Assembly (NCBI RefSeq): GCF_900107975.1 | Contig: NZ_FNVF01000001.1 | Coordinates: 1 to 64,000, forward strand | Length of the DNA stretch: 64,000 nt | Direction: 5' to 3' | From: Paenibacillus sp. UNC499MF | Lineage (GTDB): Bacteria; Bacillota; Bacilli; Paenibacillales; NBRC-103111 | In this document: in pieces, positions 27,408 through 37,137 of the stretch | How the letters are laid out: each line of letters starts with the position of its first letter | How positions within the stretch are numbered: the first letter of the stretch is position 1 | Notes under the pieces: model-generated | Told to the model about the DNA's origin: nothing | What the model saw: the letters and a program-made list of their open reading frames with translations, nothing else | Database searches by the model: none | Position numbers and translations under genes: made by a program

Positions 27408-29390
27408 ATGACAAAGAGTAAGAGCAACCATTCGAAGCATGCCGCATCAAAATCCTGGATCGTCTGGATGTGCCTGCTGATCGTGCTGACCGTAATCGCA
27501 GCCGCGGCCGCACTTTACTGGCAGTACCGCCATCACAACAAACCGAAGCCGATCGCTCAGCATACGCTGTCCGAAGTGAAGTCGGCGGCGAACCTGCAGA
27601 AGCAGTATGATGTGATCGTCGTCGGAACGGACCCCGAAGGCATAACGGCAGCGGTGTCCGCCGCCCGCAACGGGCAGAAGACCCTGCTGGTGGACGGGCA
27701 CGACCGGGAAATTCTCGGCGGCCTGATGACGCTCGGGTGGCTGAACAGCATCGACATGAACTATGTGCCGAACCCGTCCGTGCTCAATCCGCACGATGTG
27801 CTGAACAAAGGCCTTTTTTCCGAATGGTACAGTAAAATCGAAGGCGATTCCTTCAGCATTAACACGGCGGCGAACGCTTTCCACGATATGGTGCGCGGCG
27901 AGAAGAATATCGATCTGATGCTTAAACTTAAATCCATCGAGCCGCTTTTAACCAATCAGGGACAGCAAACCCGCGTAGAAGGCATCACCCTTACAAAGGA
28001 AGATGGAACGAAGCAGGAAATCCGTGCGAATGCGGTGATCGATGCGACCCAAGACGGCGATATCGCCGCTGCGGCGGGCGTACCTTTTACATACGGTCTG
28101 GAAGACCTCGGCAACAAAAACGCCAAAATGGCGGTTACGCTCGTATTCAAGCTGAAAAATGTGACCCCTGATGTCTGGTCCCAGATCAGCAAGCATCTGA
28201 AAACGGACGACGATCCGATGTCCGATGCCAACGAAGTCAGCGCATGGGGCTATAAGGAGCTTTACAATTACCCGGCTCTTAACCCGGAACGCGTGAAGAT
28301 GCGCGGTCTGAATATCGGCCGCCAGGACGGCGACATGGTGCTGATCAACGCGCTGCAAATTTTCAATATCGACGGCTTGGACGCAAAGTCGCGGGCCGAG
28401 GCGTTTGAAATCGCGAAGAAGGAAATCCCGAACGTGGTCGCTTTCCTGAAAAAGAACTACCCCGAATTCGCGGGTGTCGAACTGGCGGGAACGGCTCCCG
28501 AGCTGTACGTGAGGGAAACGCGCCATATTCAAGGGGAGTACCGCCTGAATATTATCGACCTGCTGGAAAACCGCGACCAGTGGGACCGGATCGCGTTCGG
28601 TTCGTATCCGGTCGACATTCAGCGTCTGGCTCCGACGGACACCGGAATGGTCGTCACGCAGCCGGAGCAGTACGCGATTCCTTTCCGGAGCATCGTGCCC
28701 AAGAAGGTGGACGGGCTGCTCGTCATCGGGCGGGCCGCTTCTTACGACACGCTTCCGCACGGCAGCGCCCGTGTCATCCCCGTCGGCATGGCCGAGGGTG
28801 AAGCGGCAGGCGCCGCGGCCAAGCTCGCCAAGGATGCGGGCCTGAGCTTCCGCGAGCTCGCCGCTTCGAAGGAAAACGTGGCGAAGCTTCAGGAAATGCT
28901 GAACAAGCAGGGCATGGATCTGAAGCCGTTCAGCATGAAGCCGCAGCCTTTTATGACCCACAAGCAGTATGAAGGCCTTAAATCGGCCGTATCCATGTCC
29001 CTCGTGGGCGGCGGATACAAGAACGAGTTCGAGCTGGACAAAGTGTCCAACCCGCAGCGTATGGTGAACTATATCACCCGGATGAAGAAAATCATTCCGT
29101 CGGCTTACGGCGGCGACCCGAGCGGCTCGCTAAAAGGAATCGACGAGGAAGCGCGCAAGAAGTCCGCGCTGACGCTCGATCAGGCCGCGTACACGATGAC
29201 GCAGGGAGTGGGCATCGCCGTTCCGAAGGAAGGCGCCCTGGCCGAGCTCTCCAAACGCGGAATCGTGCAGGAATCGTCGCTCGCGACAATCAAAGACAAG
29301 CAGAACCTGACCAACGGCGATACCTTTATGCTCATCATGGATTTGCATAAATACGCCGAAAGCAAAGGCGCGAAACCTGCGGCGCAATAA
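27408..29390 (+). CDS. membrane-anchored FAD-dependent oxidoreductase (PF12831-like)
   Basis: A 660-residue protein with an N-terminal uncleaved anchor (residues about 18-42, IVWMCLLIVLTVIAAAAALYW), so the catalytic part is probably outside the membrane. A FAD-binding Rossmann start follows: YDVIVVGTDPEGITAAVSAARNG, with GTDPEG where GxGxxG is usual. Other FAD_oxidored features are AVIDATQDGDIAAAAGVPF and the second FAD segment GLLVIGRAASYDTLPHGSARV. Residues from about 560 (LTLDQAAYTMTQGV...LTNGDTFMLIMDL) form a separate tail with a faint SLH-like rhythm. GAGGAAGG is the ribosome binding site. Substrate unknown. Single gene behind a structured leader. Confidence 0.8.
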   Translation: MTKSKSNHSKHAASKSWIVWMCLLIVLTVIAAAAALYWQYRHHNKPKPIAQHTLSEVKSAANLQKQYDVIVVGTDPEGITAAVSAARNGQKTLLVDGHDREILGGLMTLGWLNSIDMNYVPNPSVLNPHDVLNKGLFSEWYSKIEGDSFSINTAANAFHDMVRGEKNIDLMLKLKSIEPLLTNQGQQTRVEGITLTKEDGTKQEIRANAVIDATQDGDIAAAAGVPFTYGLEDLGNKNAKMAVTLVFKLKNVTPDVWSQISKHLKTDDDPMSDANEVSAWGYKELYNYPALNPERVKMRGLNIGRQDGDMVLINALQIFNIDGLDAKSRAEAFEIAKKEIPNVVAFLKKNYPEFAGVELAGTAPELYVRETRHIQGEYRLNIIDLLENRDQWDRIAFGSYPVDIQRLAPTDTGMVVTQPEQYAIPFRSIVPKKVDGLLVIGRAASYDTLPHGSARVIPVGMAEGEAAGAAAKLAKDAGLSFRELAASKENVAKLQEMLNKQGMDLKPFSMKPQPFMTHKQYEGLKSAVSMSLVGGGYKNEFELDKVSNPQRMVNYITRMKKIIPSAYGGDPSGSLKGIDEEARKKSALTLDQAAYTMTQGVGIAVPKEGALAELSKRGIVQESSLATIKDKQNLTNGDTFMLIMDLHKYAESKGAKPAAQ

Positions 29391-29402
29391 GCCGGTCCGA
29401 GA

Positions 29403-29458
29403 TTGTAACGAAATTGTAACTTGATTTTCATCTGGGATTAATGTTCGCGTCCTATACT
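29403..29458 (+). promoter_or_regulatory. PhoP-box-like direct repeats with a -10 element
   Basis: TTGTAAC at 29403 and 29414 repeat with exactly 11-base phasing, with a poorer third copy (TTTTCAT) at 29425; a TATACT -10 is at 29453. Spacing resembles PhoP boxes upstream of Pho-regulated promoters. Only about 40 bases separate the expected transcript start from the terminator hairpin at 29497, and no ORF is present. Alternative: chance repeats in a 3' region. Confidence 0.35.
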
Positions 29459-29496
29459 AAATATCGACCCCCTTTACGATATAGATATCCATGGAC

Positions 29497-29533
29497 AGTC
29501 TGCAGCTTCGTGCTGCAGGCTCTTTTCTTTTTT
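29497..29533. terminator. terminator after the FAD oxidoreductase gene
   Basis: AGTCTGCAGC/GCTGCAGGCT 10-bp stem (one G-T pair), TTCGT loop, then CTTTTCTTTTTT. Lies between two converging genes. Confidence 0.8.
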
Positions 29534-29560
29534 AGGCCGGATTTCTCTTAAAAAACGGAT

Positions 29561-30346
29561 TTAATGAAGGGCGATCATTTGATAGATTTGCCGCTTGTCC
29601 CCAGGCAACGATGCCTGCGCCACCTTCAACTGGGAGGAGCCGTTGCCGTCGAGGAATACGCCGTCGACGAGTCCGCTTCTGCCCAGCGATCCCGCGATTG
29701 CGGCGCGGAACTGCTCGCCGGTGCACGGTGTCGGCGTTACGACGAGCCAGACGGCATTGCTCTTGTCGTACACGATGCCGGTCCGCATCCGGGCTTCGTT
29801 CAGCGCCGGCATATTCTCCTCCTTGGCGAGCTTGCGCCAGTCGGCTTCGTTCTGCAGGCTCATGGAGATCCCGCCCTGTGCCCAGTAGCGGGTGCGGTCC
29901 GTCACCTGCAGCTCGGCCGCGTCGGACGCCTGCTGGACCGTAAACCGCCGGGCTGCGTCGTCCCAGACGAGGGTTCCCCGCTTATGACCGGTATTGAACC
30001 AGCCCGAGCCGTATTCGCCCTGCGCCCCCTTGACCGGGCGGTCGTTCATGACGGCGATGCTGAGCAGATTGCCCTGCCAGAAAAAGCCGCCGTTAATCCC
30101 GAACTCGGGCACCTCCATGATGTTGCCTTTTACGGCTTTAAGCGCGATCCGTTCGGGCTTCGTTTTCGCCACATGCAGCTCGACTCCGTTGGGCGCCGTT
30201 ATTTGCGCATAGGCGTAAGCGGGAGGCGGAGGGCCTTGTTCTCCGGAATGATGGGCGAAGAGCAGGGTGAAGGCAAAACTGGCGGCCGCGACGGCGCCGT
30301 AAATGACAAGCAGCTTGTCTAATCGGGCAAAAAAACGGGGAAGCAT
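29561..30346 (-). CDS. phosphodiester glycosidase family protein (NAGPA domain)
   Basis: A 261-residue exported or anchored protein: one N-terminal hydrophobic segment (about residues 10-32), then the PF09992 domain with INGGFFWQG and the terminal DGNGSSQL motif (DGGGSS in most members). Bacterial members are often annotated as exopolysaccharide-related or N-acetylglucosamine-1-phosphodiester glycosidases; the actual substrate is not known. AGGAGG lies six bases before the ATG at 30346. Confidence 0.85.
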   Translation of the reverse strand: MLPRFFARLDKLLVIYGAVAAASFAFTLLFAHHSGEQGPPPPAYAYAQITAPNGVELHVAKTKPERIALKAVKGNIMEVPEFGINGGFFWQGNLLSIAVMNDRPVKGAQGEYGSGWFNTGHKRGTLVWDDAARRFTVQQASDAAELQVTDRTRYWAQGGISMSLQNEADWRKLAKEENMPALNEARMRTGIVYDKSNAVWLVVTPTPCTGEQFRAAIAGSLGRSGLVDGVFLDGNGSSQLKVAQASLPGDKRQIYQMIALH

Positions 30347-30584
30347 AGCCAACCTCCTGTCTGTTCGGCTCTACGATTCTTTAACTCTATGATCCTATTC
30401 TATGAGGAGTCCGCTAGAGTAGAACCCGTATTTTTCAAATGTCCGAAAAGGGTGTAAAGAAAAGACGGTCCGGCAGCGATTACACGGGTTCGGGCATATG
30501 GGGGCCCGTCTGCGGGATATTAGCCGTATAGACTTACTTTTGACAAGTGACTATGGTAAGATGTTACTAAGGAGATGATGTCGC

Positions 30585-30890
30585 ATGGCAGATTTTCATT
30601 TGTGTCCCAAATTCGAGAACGCGTTTGAGCTGCTTGGAAAACGTTGGACGGGATTGATCATCCGGGTCCTTTTGAGCGGTCCCAAACGTTTTAAAGATAT
30701 ATCCGATATGATACCGAGCATGAGCGACAGAATGCTGTCCGAGCGCTTTAAAGAGCTGGAGGCGGCGGGCATTCTGATCCGGCACGTATACCCCGAGACG
30801 CCTGTGCGGATCGAATACGAACTGACCGAGAAAGGCAAGGGCCTGGAGCCGGTCATGGACGAGCTGCAGAAATGGGCGGAAACTTGGTAA
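30585..30890 (+). CDS. HxlR-family winged-helix transcriptional regulator
   Basis: A 101-residue protein that is almost entirely the HxlR domain: FELLGKRWTGLIIRVLLSGPKRF, a recognition-helix region SDRMLSERFKELEAAGIL, and the wing RIEYELTEKGKGL. A Cys near the N-terminus (HLCPKFE) is at the position used for thiol or aldehyde sensing in some HxlR proteins. AAGGAGATG precedes the start. Its target is not evident: the neighbours are a divergent NAGPA gene 240 bases upstream (no other feature seen in that gap) and the hisS leader. Confidence 0.9.
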   Translation: MADFHLCPKFENAFELLGKRWTGLIIRVLLSGPKRFKDISDMIPSMSDRMLSERFKELEAAGILIRHVYPETPVRIEYELTEKGKGLEPVMDELQKWAETW

Positions 30891-30899
30891 GGGAAAAGC

Positions 30900-30928
30900 T
30901 TGACTTTACCGGAAGAGCCGATTACAAT
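30900..30928 (+). promoter_or_regulatory. promoter of the hisS-aspS T-box transcript
   Basis: TTGACT, exact 17-base spacer, TACAAT (30923-30928), overlapping the end of the HxlR gene. Confidence 0.75.
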
Positions 30929-30949
30929 CATTTCTAACACAACCCTGAA

Positions 30950-31299
30950 AAACTTTGATCCGCTGAAGGGATGAAGTCGTTCGACTCCACGTACTCAGAG
31001 AGGGAAGCCCTGGCTGCAAGCTTCCTTATGATGGCCGAGCGTAAGACCTCCCGGAGGACAGTCGGTGAACAGAGGGCTGCCTGAGCTCGTTCCTTGGAAC
31101 GTGCCGTGCAGACCGTTTCCCATTAGCCGACATGCGTAGACGGGCGTTAACCGTATGAAGCGAAAATCAGCCCGGCCGGACTTTCCGCGCCGCAGGCCGC
31201 CGATTTTCGGAATGTGGGTGGCACCACGGGTGATGGTTAGTTACTAACGTCTCTCGTCCCTTTGACCGTTTTGCGGTTTTAGGGATGGGGGACTTTTTT
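30950..31299 (+). ncRNA. T-box leader of hisS-aspS
   Basis: About 350 bases of leader contain the conserved T-box GGGTGGCACCACGGG (31216-31230), a distal stem I signature (CAGAGAGGG...GGCTGCAAGC near 31000) and a 13-bp terminator (31249-31261 with 31281-31293) followed by six T. Uncharged cognate tRNA would stabilise the antiterminator. I could not assign the specifier codon with confidence; a His or Asp codon is expected. Confidence 0.9.
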
Positions 31300-31372
31300 A
31301 ATGGCAAAAAAAGCAGCATCGCAGACGCAGGACAATGGGGAAGTCGACGAGGAAGATAAGGAGGAAGCTCAA

Positions 31373-32662
31373 ATGAGCATACAAAAGCCGAAAGGCACCC
31401 AGGATATTATGCCGGGTTCCGTAGAAAAGTGGCAGGCGCTGGAAAGCAAAGCCCGCGACCTGTGCAGCCGGTTCCGCTACCGGGAAATCCGTACGCCGAT
31501 CTTCGAACACACCGAGCTGTTCTCCAGAGGTGTCGGAGAGACGACGGATATCGTAGAGAAGGAAATGTATACGTTTCAGGACAAAGGAAACCGCAGCATT
31601 TCGCTCCGTCCGGAAGGAACGGCCGGCGTCGTACGGGCGTATGTGGAAAATAAACTGTACGGTGAACCGGATGTCAGCAAGCTGTTCTACATCGGTCCGA
31701 TGTTCCGGTACGAGCAGCCGCAGGCCGGACGCTACCGGCAGTTTCACCAGTTCGGGATCGAAGCTTTCGGCGGGGAAGATCCTTCGCTGGATGCCGAAGT
31801 CATCGCGTTCGGCTATACGTTTTACCGCGAACTGGGGATGACGGGCGTGTCCGTCGAGATTAACTCCGTCGGAACGCCGGAGATCCGCGGGAATTACAAG
31901 CAAAGACTGCAGGCGTTCCTGGAGCCTCTCAAGGATAAGCTCTGCAAGGACTGCCAATCGCGGTTCGACCGCAACCCGATGCGGATTCTCGACTGCAAAG
32001 TCGATCAGAAGTATTTCGAAGGGGCGCCCGAGCTTCTGGACGATCTGGACGAAGCGTGCCGGACGCACTTCGAAGCGGTAAAACGCCATCTGACGGCGAT
32101 GGACATTCCGTTTACGATCAATCCCCGCCTCGTGCGCGGACTCGATTATTACACGCACACCGCTTTCGAATATAAAGCGGCGGGCATCGGCTCCATCGAT
32201 ACGATCGGCGGCGGAGGCCGTTACAACGGCCTCGTCTCCGAGATCGGCGGACAAGACCAGCCCGGCGTCGGCTTCGGCCTCGGCCTGGAGCGCGTTCTGC
32301 TCGTCCTGGAATCCCAGGGCGTGCAGCTTCCTCAGCCTCCGGGGCTCGACGTGTACCTGATCGGACTCGGTCAGGCGGCCGAGGACGAGATCGTGAAGCG
32401 GCTCTATGAGCTGCGTACGCACGGCATCCTGGCGGAGAAGGATTACCAGGGCCGCAAAATGAAAACGCAGATGAAAGCGGCTGACCGCTCCGCAGCGCGT
32501 TTTGTCGCTATCTTGGGAGACGACGAACTGGAACGCGGGGAAATAACGCTTAAAACAATGGCCACCGGCGAGCAGGAAACGATCAAGCTGGAGGAGTTTG
32601 CGGAAGCTATTTTGAAACGGACAAAGTCCGGAAACGAAAATGGAGGGGTTCAGTCATTATGA
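31373..32662 (+). CDS. hisS: histidyl-tRNA synthetase
   Basis: Class II synthetase charging tRNA-His; 429 residues. Motifs: KGTQDIMPG start, [12 protein letters not shown] (motif 2 region), [11 protein letters not shown], the histidine-binding RGLDYYT, and motif 3 [10 protein letters not shown], then the anticodon-binding domain. The ATG at 31373 follows AAGGAGG by eight bases; an in-frame ATG at 31301, right after the terminator T run, would add 24 highly charged residues but lacks a ribosome binding site. aspS overlaps its end by four bases. Confidence 0.95.
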   Translation: MSIQKPKGTQDIMPGSVEKWQALESKARDLCSRFRYREIRTPIFEHTELFSRGVGETTDIVEKEMYTFQDKGNRSISLRPEGTAGVVRAYVENKLYGEPDVSKLFYIGPMFRYEQPQAGRYRQFHQFGIEAFGGEDPSLDAEVIAFGYTFYRELGMTGVSVEINSVGTPEIRGNYKQRLQAFLEPLKDKLCKDCQSRFDRNPMRILDCKVDQKYFEGAPELLDDLDEACRTHFEAVKRHLTAMDIPFTINPRLVRGLDYYTHTAFEYKAAGIGSIDTIGGGGRYNGLVSEIGGQDQPGVGFGLGLERVLLVLESQGVQLPQPPGLDVYLIGLGQAAEDEIVKRLYELRTHGILAEKDYQGRKMKTQMKAADRSAARFVAILGDDELERGEITLKTMATGEQETIKLEEFAEAILKRTKSGNENGGVQSL

Positions 32663-34440
32663 TGCTCAAAACACATCATTGCGGGCAATTAACGAAAGCG
32701 AACATCGGAGAAACGGTTATTCTGAACGGTTGGGTACAGCGCCGTCGCGACCTGGGGGGCGTCTTGTTCATCGACCTGCGCGACCGCAGCGGACTCGTGC
32801 AAATCGTCTTCAATCCCGATTTCTCGGGCGAAGCGCTGGCAATCGGCGACCGCGCACGCAACGAATACGTGCTGGCCGTAAAAGGAACCGTCGTCGAACG
32901 TGACGCCGAAACGGTAAACACCAACCTGCAGACCGGTGAAATCGAAGTCCGGATCACGGAAATCGAAATTATGAACGCGGCTAAAAATCCCCCGTTTTTC
33001 ATCGAAGACGGGATCGAAATCGACGAAACGCTGCGCCTGAAGCACCGCTATCTGGACCTTCGCCGTCCGGAAATGCAGCAGACGCTCATGCTGCGTGCCA
33101 AAGCGGCCCGGATTTTCCGCAGCTTCCTCGACGAAAACGGGTTCCTCGATATCGAGACGCCGATCCTTACGGGCAGCACGCCGGAAGGCGCGCGCGATTA
33201 TCTCGTGCCGAGCCGTGTGCACCCGGGCGAATTCTTCGCGCTGCCGCAGTCTCCGCAGCTGTACAAACAGCTGCTCATGGTGAGCGGCCTGGAGCGGTAC
33301 TACCAGATCGCGCGCTGTTTCCGCGACGAGGATCTGCGGGCGGACCGTCAGCCGGAGTTCACGCAGGTGGACATCGAGACGTCCTTCCTGTCCCAGGATC
33401 AGCTTCTGGACATGATGGAGCAGCTGCTCGTGCGTCTGTTCCGCGAAACGGTCGGTGCGGAAATTCCGACGCCGTTCCAGCGTCTGACTTATGCGGAAGC
33501 GATGGACAAATACGGCTCCGACAAGCCGGACCTGCGCTTCGGTCTGGAGCTGTCCACGGTGACCGATATCGTGGAAGACAGCGACGTAAAAGTGTTTAAC
33601 ATGGTCGCCAAAAACGGCGGTATCGTCAAGGCCCTGAACGCCAAGGGCTGCGCGACGTGGAGCCGTAAAGAGCTTGACGATCTCCAGCCGTTCGCATCCC
33701 GTTACGGCGGCAAGGGTCTGGCCTGGATCACCGTGAAGGAAGGCGAGTGGAAAGGGCCGATCGTCAAATTCTTCAAAGAAGAAGAGATCGCCGCTCTGAC
33801 CGAGCGCCTCAACGTGGAAGAGGGCGACCTGCTCGTCTTCTCTGCCGACAAACCGAAAGTCGTGTACGACGTGCTGGGCAACCTTCGTCTGAAGGTCGGC
33901 CGCGATCTGGGTCTGATCGACGACAAAGCCTACAAATTCCTGTGGGTCGTCGACTTCCCGATGTTCGAGTACGACGAAGAAGAGAAGCGCTATGTCGCCA
34001 TGCACCACCCGTTCACCCGTCCGAAGGACGAAGATCTGCATCTCTTCGAAACGGACCCGGGCCAAATGCGCGCCCAGGCTTACGATATCGTTCTCAACGG
34101 CTACGAAGTAGGCGGCGGCTCCATGCGGATTTACCAGCGCGACGTGCAGGAAAAAATGTTCGCGGCGCTCGGATTCACGCCTGAAAAAGCGAAAGAAAAG
34201 TTCGGCTTCCTGCTTGAAGCGTTTGAATACGGAACGCCTCCGCACGGCGGAATGGCTTACGGCTTCGACCGTCTCGTGATGCTGCTTGCGGGACGCACGA
34301 ACCTGCGTGAAACGATCGCCTTCCCGAAAACGGCGAGCGCGTCCGATCCGCTTACCGATGCGCCGAGCGCAGTCGACGAGAAGCAGCTTGAGCAGCTTTC
34401 CATCCGCATCGCGTTGAAACAACCGGCCGCCAAGGCTTAA
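32659..34440 (+). CDS. aspS: aspartyl-tRNA synthetase
   Basis: Class II synthetase, 593 residues: N-terminal OB-fold anticodon domain ([21 protein letters not shown]), motif 2 ([19 protein letters not shown]), the bacterial GAD insertion domain, and motif 3 ([12 protein letters not shown]). Expressed with hisS under the same T-box; the start overlaps the hisS stop (ATGATG, either Met possible) behind GGAGGGG. Whether it is the discriminating or non-discriminating type was not determined. Confidence 0.96.
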   Translation: MMLKTHHCGQLTKANIGETVILNGWVQRRRDLGGVLFIDLRDRSGLVQIVFNPDFSGEALAIGDRARNEYVLAVKGTVVERDAETVNTNLQTGEIEVRITEIEIMNAAKNPPFFIEDGIEIDETLRLKHRYLDLRRPEMQQTLMLRAKAARIFRSFLDENGFLDIETPILTGSTPEGARDYLVPSRVHPGEFFALPQSPQLYKQLLMVSGLERYYQIARCFRDEDLRADRQPEFTQVDIETSFLSQDQLLDMMEQLLVRLFRETVGAEIPTPFQRLTYAEAMDKYGSDKPDLRFGLELSTVTDIVEDSDVKVFNMVAKNGGIVKALNAKGCATWSRKELDDLQPFASRYGGKGLAWITVKEGEWKGPIVKFFKEEEIAALTERLNVEEGDLLVFSADKPKVVYDVLGNLRLKVGRDLGLIDDKAYKFLWVVDFPMFEYDEEEKRYVAMHHPFTRPKDEDLHLFETDPGQMRAQAYDIVLNGYEVGGGSMRIYQRDVQEKMFAALGFTPEKAKEKFGFLLEAFEYGTPPHGGMAYGFDRLVMLLAGRTNLRETIAFPKTASASDPLTDAPSAVDEKQLEQLSIRIALKQPAAKA

Positions 34441-34513
34441 ATTCCGGCAGCCGCGCCGCTCTGCCGGCCGTGAAAAATTTTACAGGCCGCAGGGCAGCAT
34501 AAAGGAAACAGGG

Positions 34514-34538
34514 AGGGACCTTCGGGTCCCTTTTTTTC
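34514..34538 (+). terminator. terminator after aspS
   Basis: AGGGACC-TTCG-GGTCCCT tetraloop hairpin followed by seven T. Confidence 0.95.
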
Positions 34539-34644
34539 GGGCCGCACAGATAAAACCAAGCGCCCGACTTGACATTGACCACCGAATCAGGTCAAACTTA
34601 GCGTAAACCTATCATTTTGCAGCTGACAGAGGAGGAAATTCCGA

Positions 34645-35400
34645 ATGCTTCATCAATTCTCCCGGACGGAACTTGCCATCGGACCCGAGGGACTCCAGGT
34701 TATGAAAGGCAGCACGGTAGCTGTGCTCGGGATCGGCGGAGTCGGTTCCATAGCGGCGGAAGCCCTGGCCCGGACCGGAGTCGGACGAATTATACTGATC
34801 GATAAAGATGTGGTGGATATTACGAATGTGAACCGTCAGATTCATGCCCTTACGACGACGGTAGGACAGCCTAAGGCCGAGCTTATGCAGGAGCGGATCA
34901 AGCTGATTAATCCCGAATGCGACGCCATCGCGCTGCGGATGTTCTACACGGAGGAAACGTACGAGCAGCTGTTTGACTACAAGCCGGACTACGTTCTGGA
35001 CGCTTCGGATACCATCTCTTATAAGATTCATCTCATCAAGGAGTGCCTGGAGCGCAAAATTCCGATGATCTCCAGCATGGGCGCGGCGAATAAAATGGAC
35101 CCGACCAAGTTCCAGGTCGCGGATATTTCCAAAACGACGATGGACCCCATTGCCCGGGTCATCCGGACGAAGCTCCGCAAGGAGGGCATCAAGAAAGGCG
35201 TGAAAGTGGTATTTTCGACGGAAGAGCCTAAGAAGCCGCGCGAAGACGTGACTCAGCGCATCGTTCCGGAGAATGCGCCGGAAATCCGCAAAGCGCAGCA
35301 GCCTCCGGCGAGCAACGCTTTTGTGCCGCCCGTCGCCGGTCTGATCATGGTCAGCGTATGTGTTAAAGACCTGCTGCACAATGCCGGTATCGAGGTTTAA
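34645..35400 (+). CDS. tcdA: TcdA, tRNA threonylcarbamoyladenosine dehydratase (YrvM)
   Basis: ThiF/E1-like enzyme that cyclises t6A-37 in tRNA to ct6A using ATP. The 251-residue product has the nucleotide-binding VLGIGGVGSIAAEALARTG, the VNRQIHA motif and the DASDTISYK segment near the catalytic region, typical of TcdA. GGAGGAAA precedes the start. Directly downstream of hisS-aspS as in B. subtilis, where rarA would come next; here an 11-kb block intervenes. Confidence 0.93.
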   Translation: MLHQFSRTELAIGPEGLQVMKGSTVAVLGIGGVGSIAAEALARTGVGRIILIDKDVVDITNVNRQIHALTTTVGQPKAELMQERIKLINPECDAIALRMFYTEETYEQLFDYKPDYVLDASDTISYKIHLIKECLERKIPMISSMGAANKMDPTKFQVADISKTTMDPIARVIRTKLRKEGIKKGVKVVFSTEEPKKPREDVTQRIVPENAPEIRKAQQPPASNAFVPPVAGLIMVSVCVKDLLHNAGIEV

Positions 35401-35444
35401 GCAGTTTTCGAAGTCACAATCGCACCTAGAGAGGCAGGAAAGAT

Positions 35445-36968
35445 ATGGCTTGGAAAAAGGTTCTCCTTACTCTATCCGCGTCGGCTGTGCTGACTTCGGC
35501 TGCCGGGCTTAGCCTGACGGCAGTCGGACGAGCTGCGGAGGCGGAAAACTTAGCTGCGGGGCAGCGGAAGGCGGACGTCAGTGCAGTGAGGCCGGAGGGG
35601 CACAGCGAATCGGAGACGGCCCCCGTCTATGCCGCAGGCCGTGCGGCGCCGCAGGAGGGGCAACCGCCGGGTGCTGAAGTTCCGGCGCTGCGGGAGCATC
35701 CGGCGGGCGCGGAAGACCACGCGGCGGCGCCTCTGACGGCGGGAGCCGGTCCGGCTAAGCCCGGCACGGCGCCGGAAGCAGCGCCCCAAGCGGCGGCCAG
35801 CGGCTCGGCGGAGCAGCCGGCCGCAGGCCGCCTCTACGCCGATGTGGCCCCGGATGACCGCAACGCGGACGCGATTGCGGATCTGGCTGCGCGGGGCCTC
35901 ATCGAAGGAACGGCATCCGGCCGGTTCGACCCGGCCGGGGCGCTGACCCGCGAGCAGTTTGCCAAGCTGCTCGCATCCGCCTTCGGACTCGGAACGTCCG
36001 AAGGGCCGACCCCTTTCGTCGACCTCGTGTCCGTGTGGTCGACGCCGTATATTTCGGCTGCCTATGCGGCAGGGCTCGTTGACGGCGTAACCGCCGTCAA
36101 GTTCATGCCCGCGCAGCCGGTAACCCGCCAGGCCGCCGCCGCGATGGTGTGGCGCTGGCTGGAGGCCCGGGGCGTCGAAGCCCCGGCGGATGCAGCCGCC
36201 TGGAGCGTCGGCGATGCGGATGTGTGGGCGCAGGCGTCCGTGCAGAATATCATGGCGCTGGGACTGCGCAGCGATTCGGGCGACGACTACGAACCGAAGC
36301 GCGTCATGACCCGCGGGGATGCGGCAACGCTCGTTTCGCGGGCGCTCGCTCTGCTGGAGAGAACGGCCGTGGAACGGGCGGCCAAAGCGGCGCAGCCTTT
36401 GACGGCGGACAAGGCGGCAAGCCTGATCCGGTACAACGAGCAGAAGACGTCGGAGCTGCTTCTGAGCCTTTTCGACCACGAGCTGGCTTCGCGTACGAAG
36501 CCGCCTTTTAAAGCGATCGAGCCTGCCCTGAGCCGGTATTATGCGGACCCGGGAAGCTGGAGAACGTTCTATGAGCATCATCTGGGCGGGATTTACGAAG
36601 CCGTGGCCCTTTTTCCCGCTGCTTCGATGCCCGGGCCTTCGTTCAAAATCGTCAGCGTGACGGACGATCGGGTCAAAGTCCGGGGCAAGAGGCCGGAAGG
36701 GGCTTACACGGATTCGGCCTTTCTCACCTATACGCTGCTCAAACGAAACGGGAGCTGGGTCATCGGCGGACGCGAGGAAGAGAAGCTGACGGAGCCGTTC
36801 ACCCGTGAGGAAGCGGAAGGAATTGTGGCCCGGTATTACAGAACGGGCGCAAGTCTGTTCGAGCGGGAGGAGAGCGACTCCTATCTGTTTACCGTGACGG
36901 ACAAAGGGGAGAAGCTGCGGTTATCCGTCAGCAAGTCCAAAGGAATTCTGGCGCTGGAAGAAAGCTGA
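35445..36968 (+). CDS. S-layer homology domain protein
   Basis: A 507-residue exported protein: signal peptide (about 1-31, ending GRAAEA), a Pro/Ala/Gly-rich linker (about 35-128), three SLH repeats at about 130-182, 190-242 and 253-305 (signatures GRFDPAGALTREQFAKLL and VKFMPAQPVTRQAAAAMV), then a 200-residue C-terminal domain without recognised family (RYNEQKTSELLLSLFDHEL...). SLH repeats bind pyruvylated secondary cell-wall polymer, so a cell-surface location is expected. First gene of the accessory block; very GC-rich in the linker. Confidence 0.85.
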   Translation: MAWKKVLLTLSASAVLTSAAGLSLTAVGRAAEAENLAAGQRKADVSAVRPEGHSESETAPVYAAGRAAPQEGQPPGAEVPALREHPAGAEDHAAAPLTAGAGPAKPGTAPEAAPQAAASGSAEQPAAGRLYADVAPDDRNADAIADLAARGLIEGTASGRFDPAGALTREQFAKLLASAFGLGTSEGPTPFVDLVSVWSTPYISAAYAAGLVDGVTAVKFMPAQPVTRQAAAAMVWRWLEARGVEAPADAAAWSVGDADVWAQASVQNIMALGLRSDSGDDYEPKRVMTRGDAATLVSRALALLERTAVERAAKAAQPLTADKAASLIRYNEQKTSELLLSLFDHELASRTKPPFKAIEPALSRYYADPGSWRTFYEHHLGGIYEAVALFPAASMPGPSFKIVSVTDDRVKVRGKRPEGAYTDSAFLTYTLLKRNGSWVIGGREEEKLTEPFTREEAEGIVARYYRTGASLFEREESDSYLFTVTDKGEKLRLSVSKSKGILALEES

Positions 36969-37106
36969 ATAACTCGCCTGCAGCCTCGCTTTTGGCAAAC
37001 AAATTCGGATAAATCTTTTAAAAGATTCGATGTTAAGAGCCTTCATTCCGTTTTTACGGCGGGAGTGGAGGCTTCTTTGCGCTGCCCGCTTCTTCACGGC
37101 AAGCCG

Positions 37107-37137
37107 AAGAGCATGGACCTTATCGGTCCATGCTCTT
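37107..37137. terminator. long hairpin at the convergent SLH / glcP gene ends
   Basis: Perfect 13-bp stem AAGAGCATGGACC/GGTCCATGCTCTT with a 5-base loop; the glcP stop codon lies inside it. No T run on either side, so termination is likely but not certain. Confidence 0.5.

Noticed and set aside
27212-27440. minus-strand ORFs of 71 and 96 codons across the leader RNA
   Set aside because: Cys/Arg-rich sequence without start signals; base pairing explains the region better.
32689-34422. 577-codon minus-strand frame opposite aspS
   Set aside because: Shadow frame of a conserved gene.
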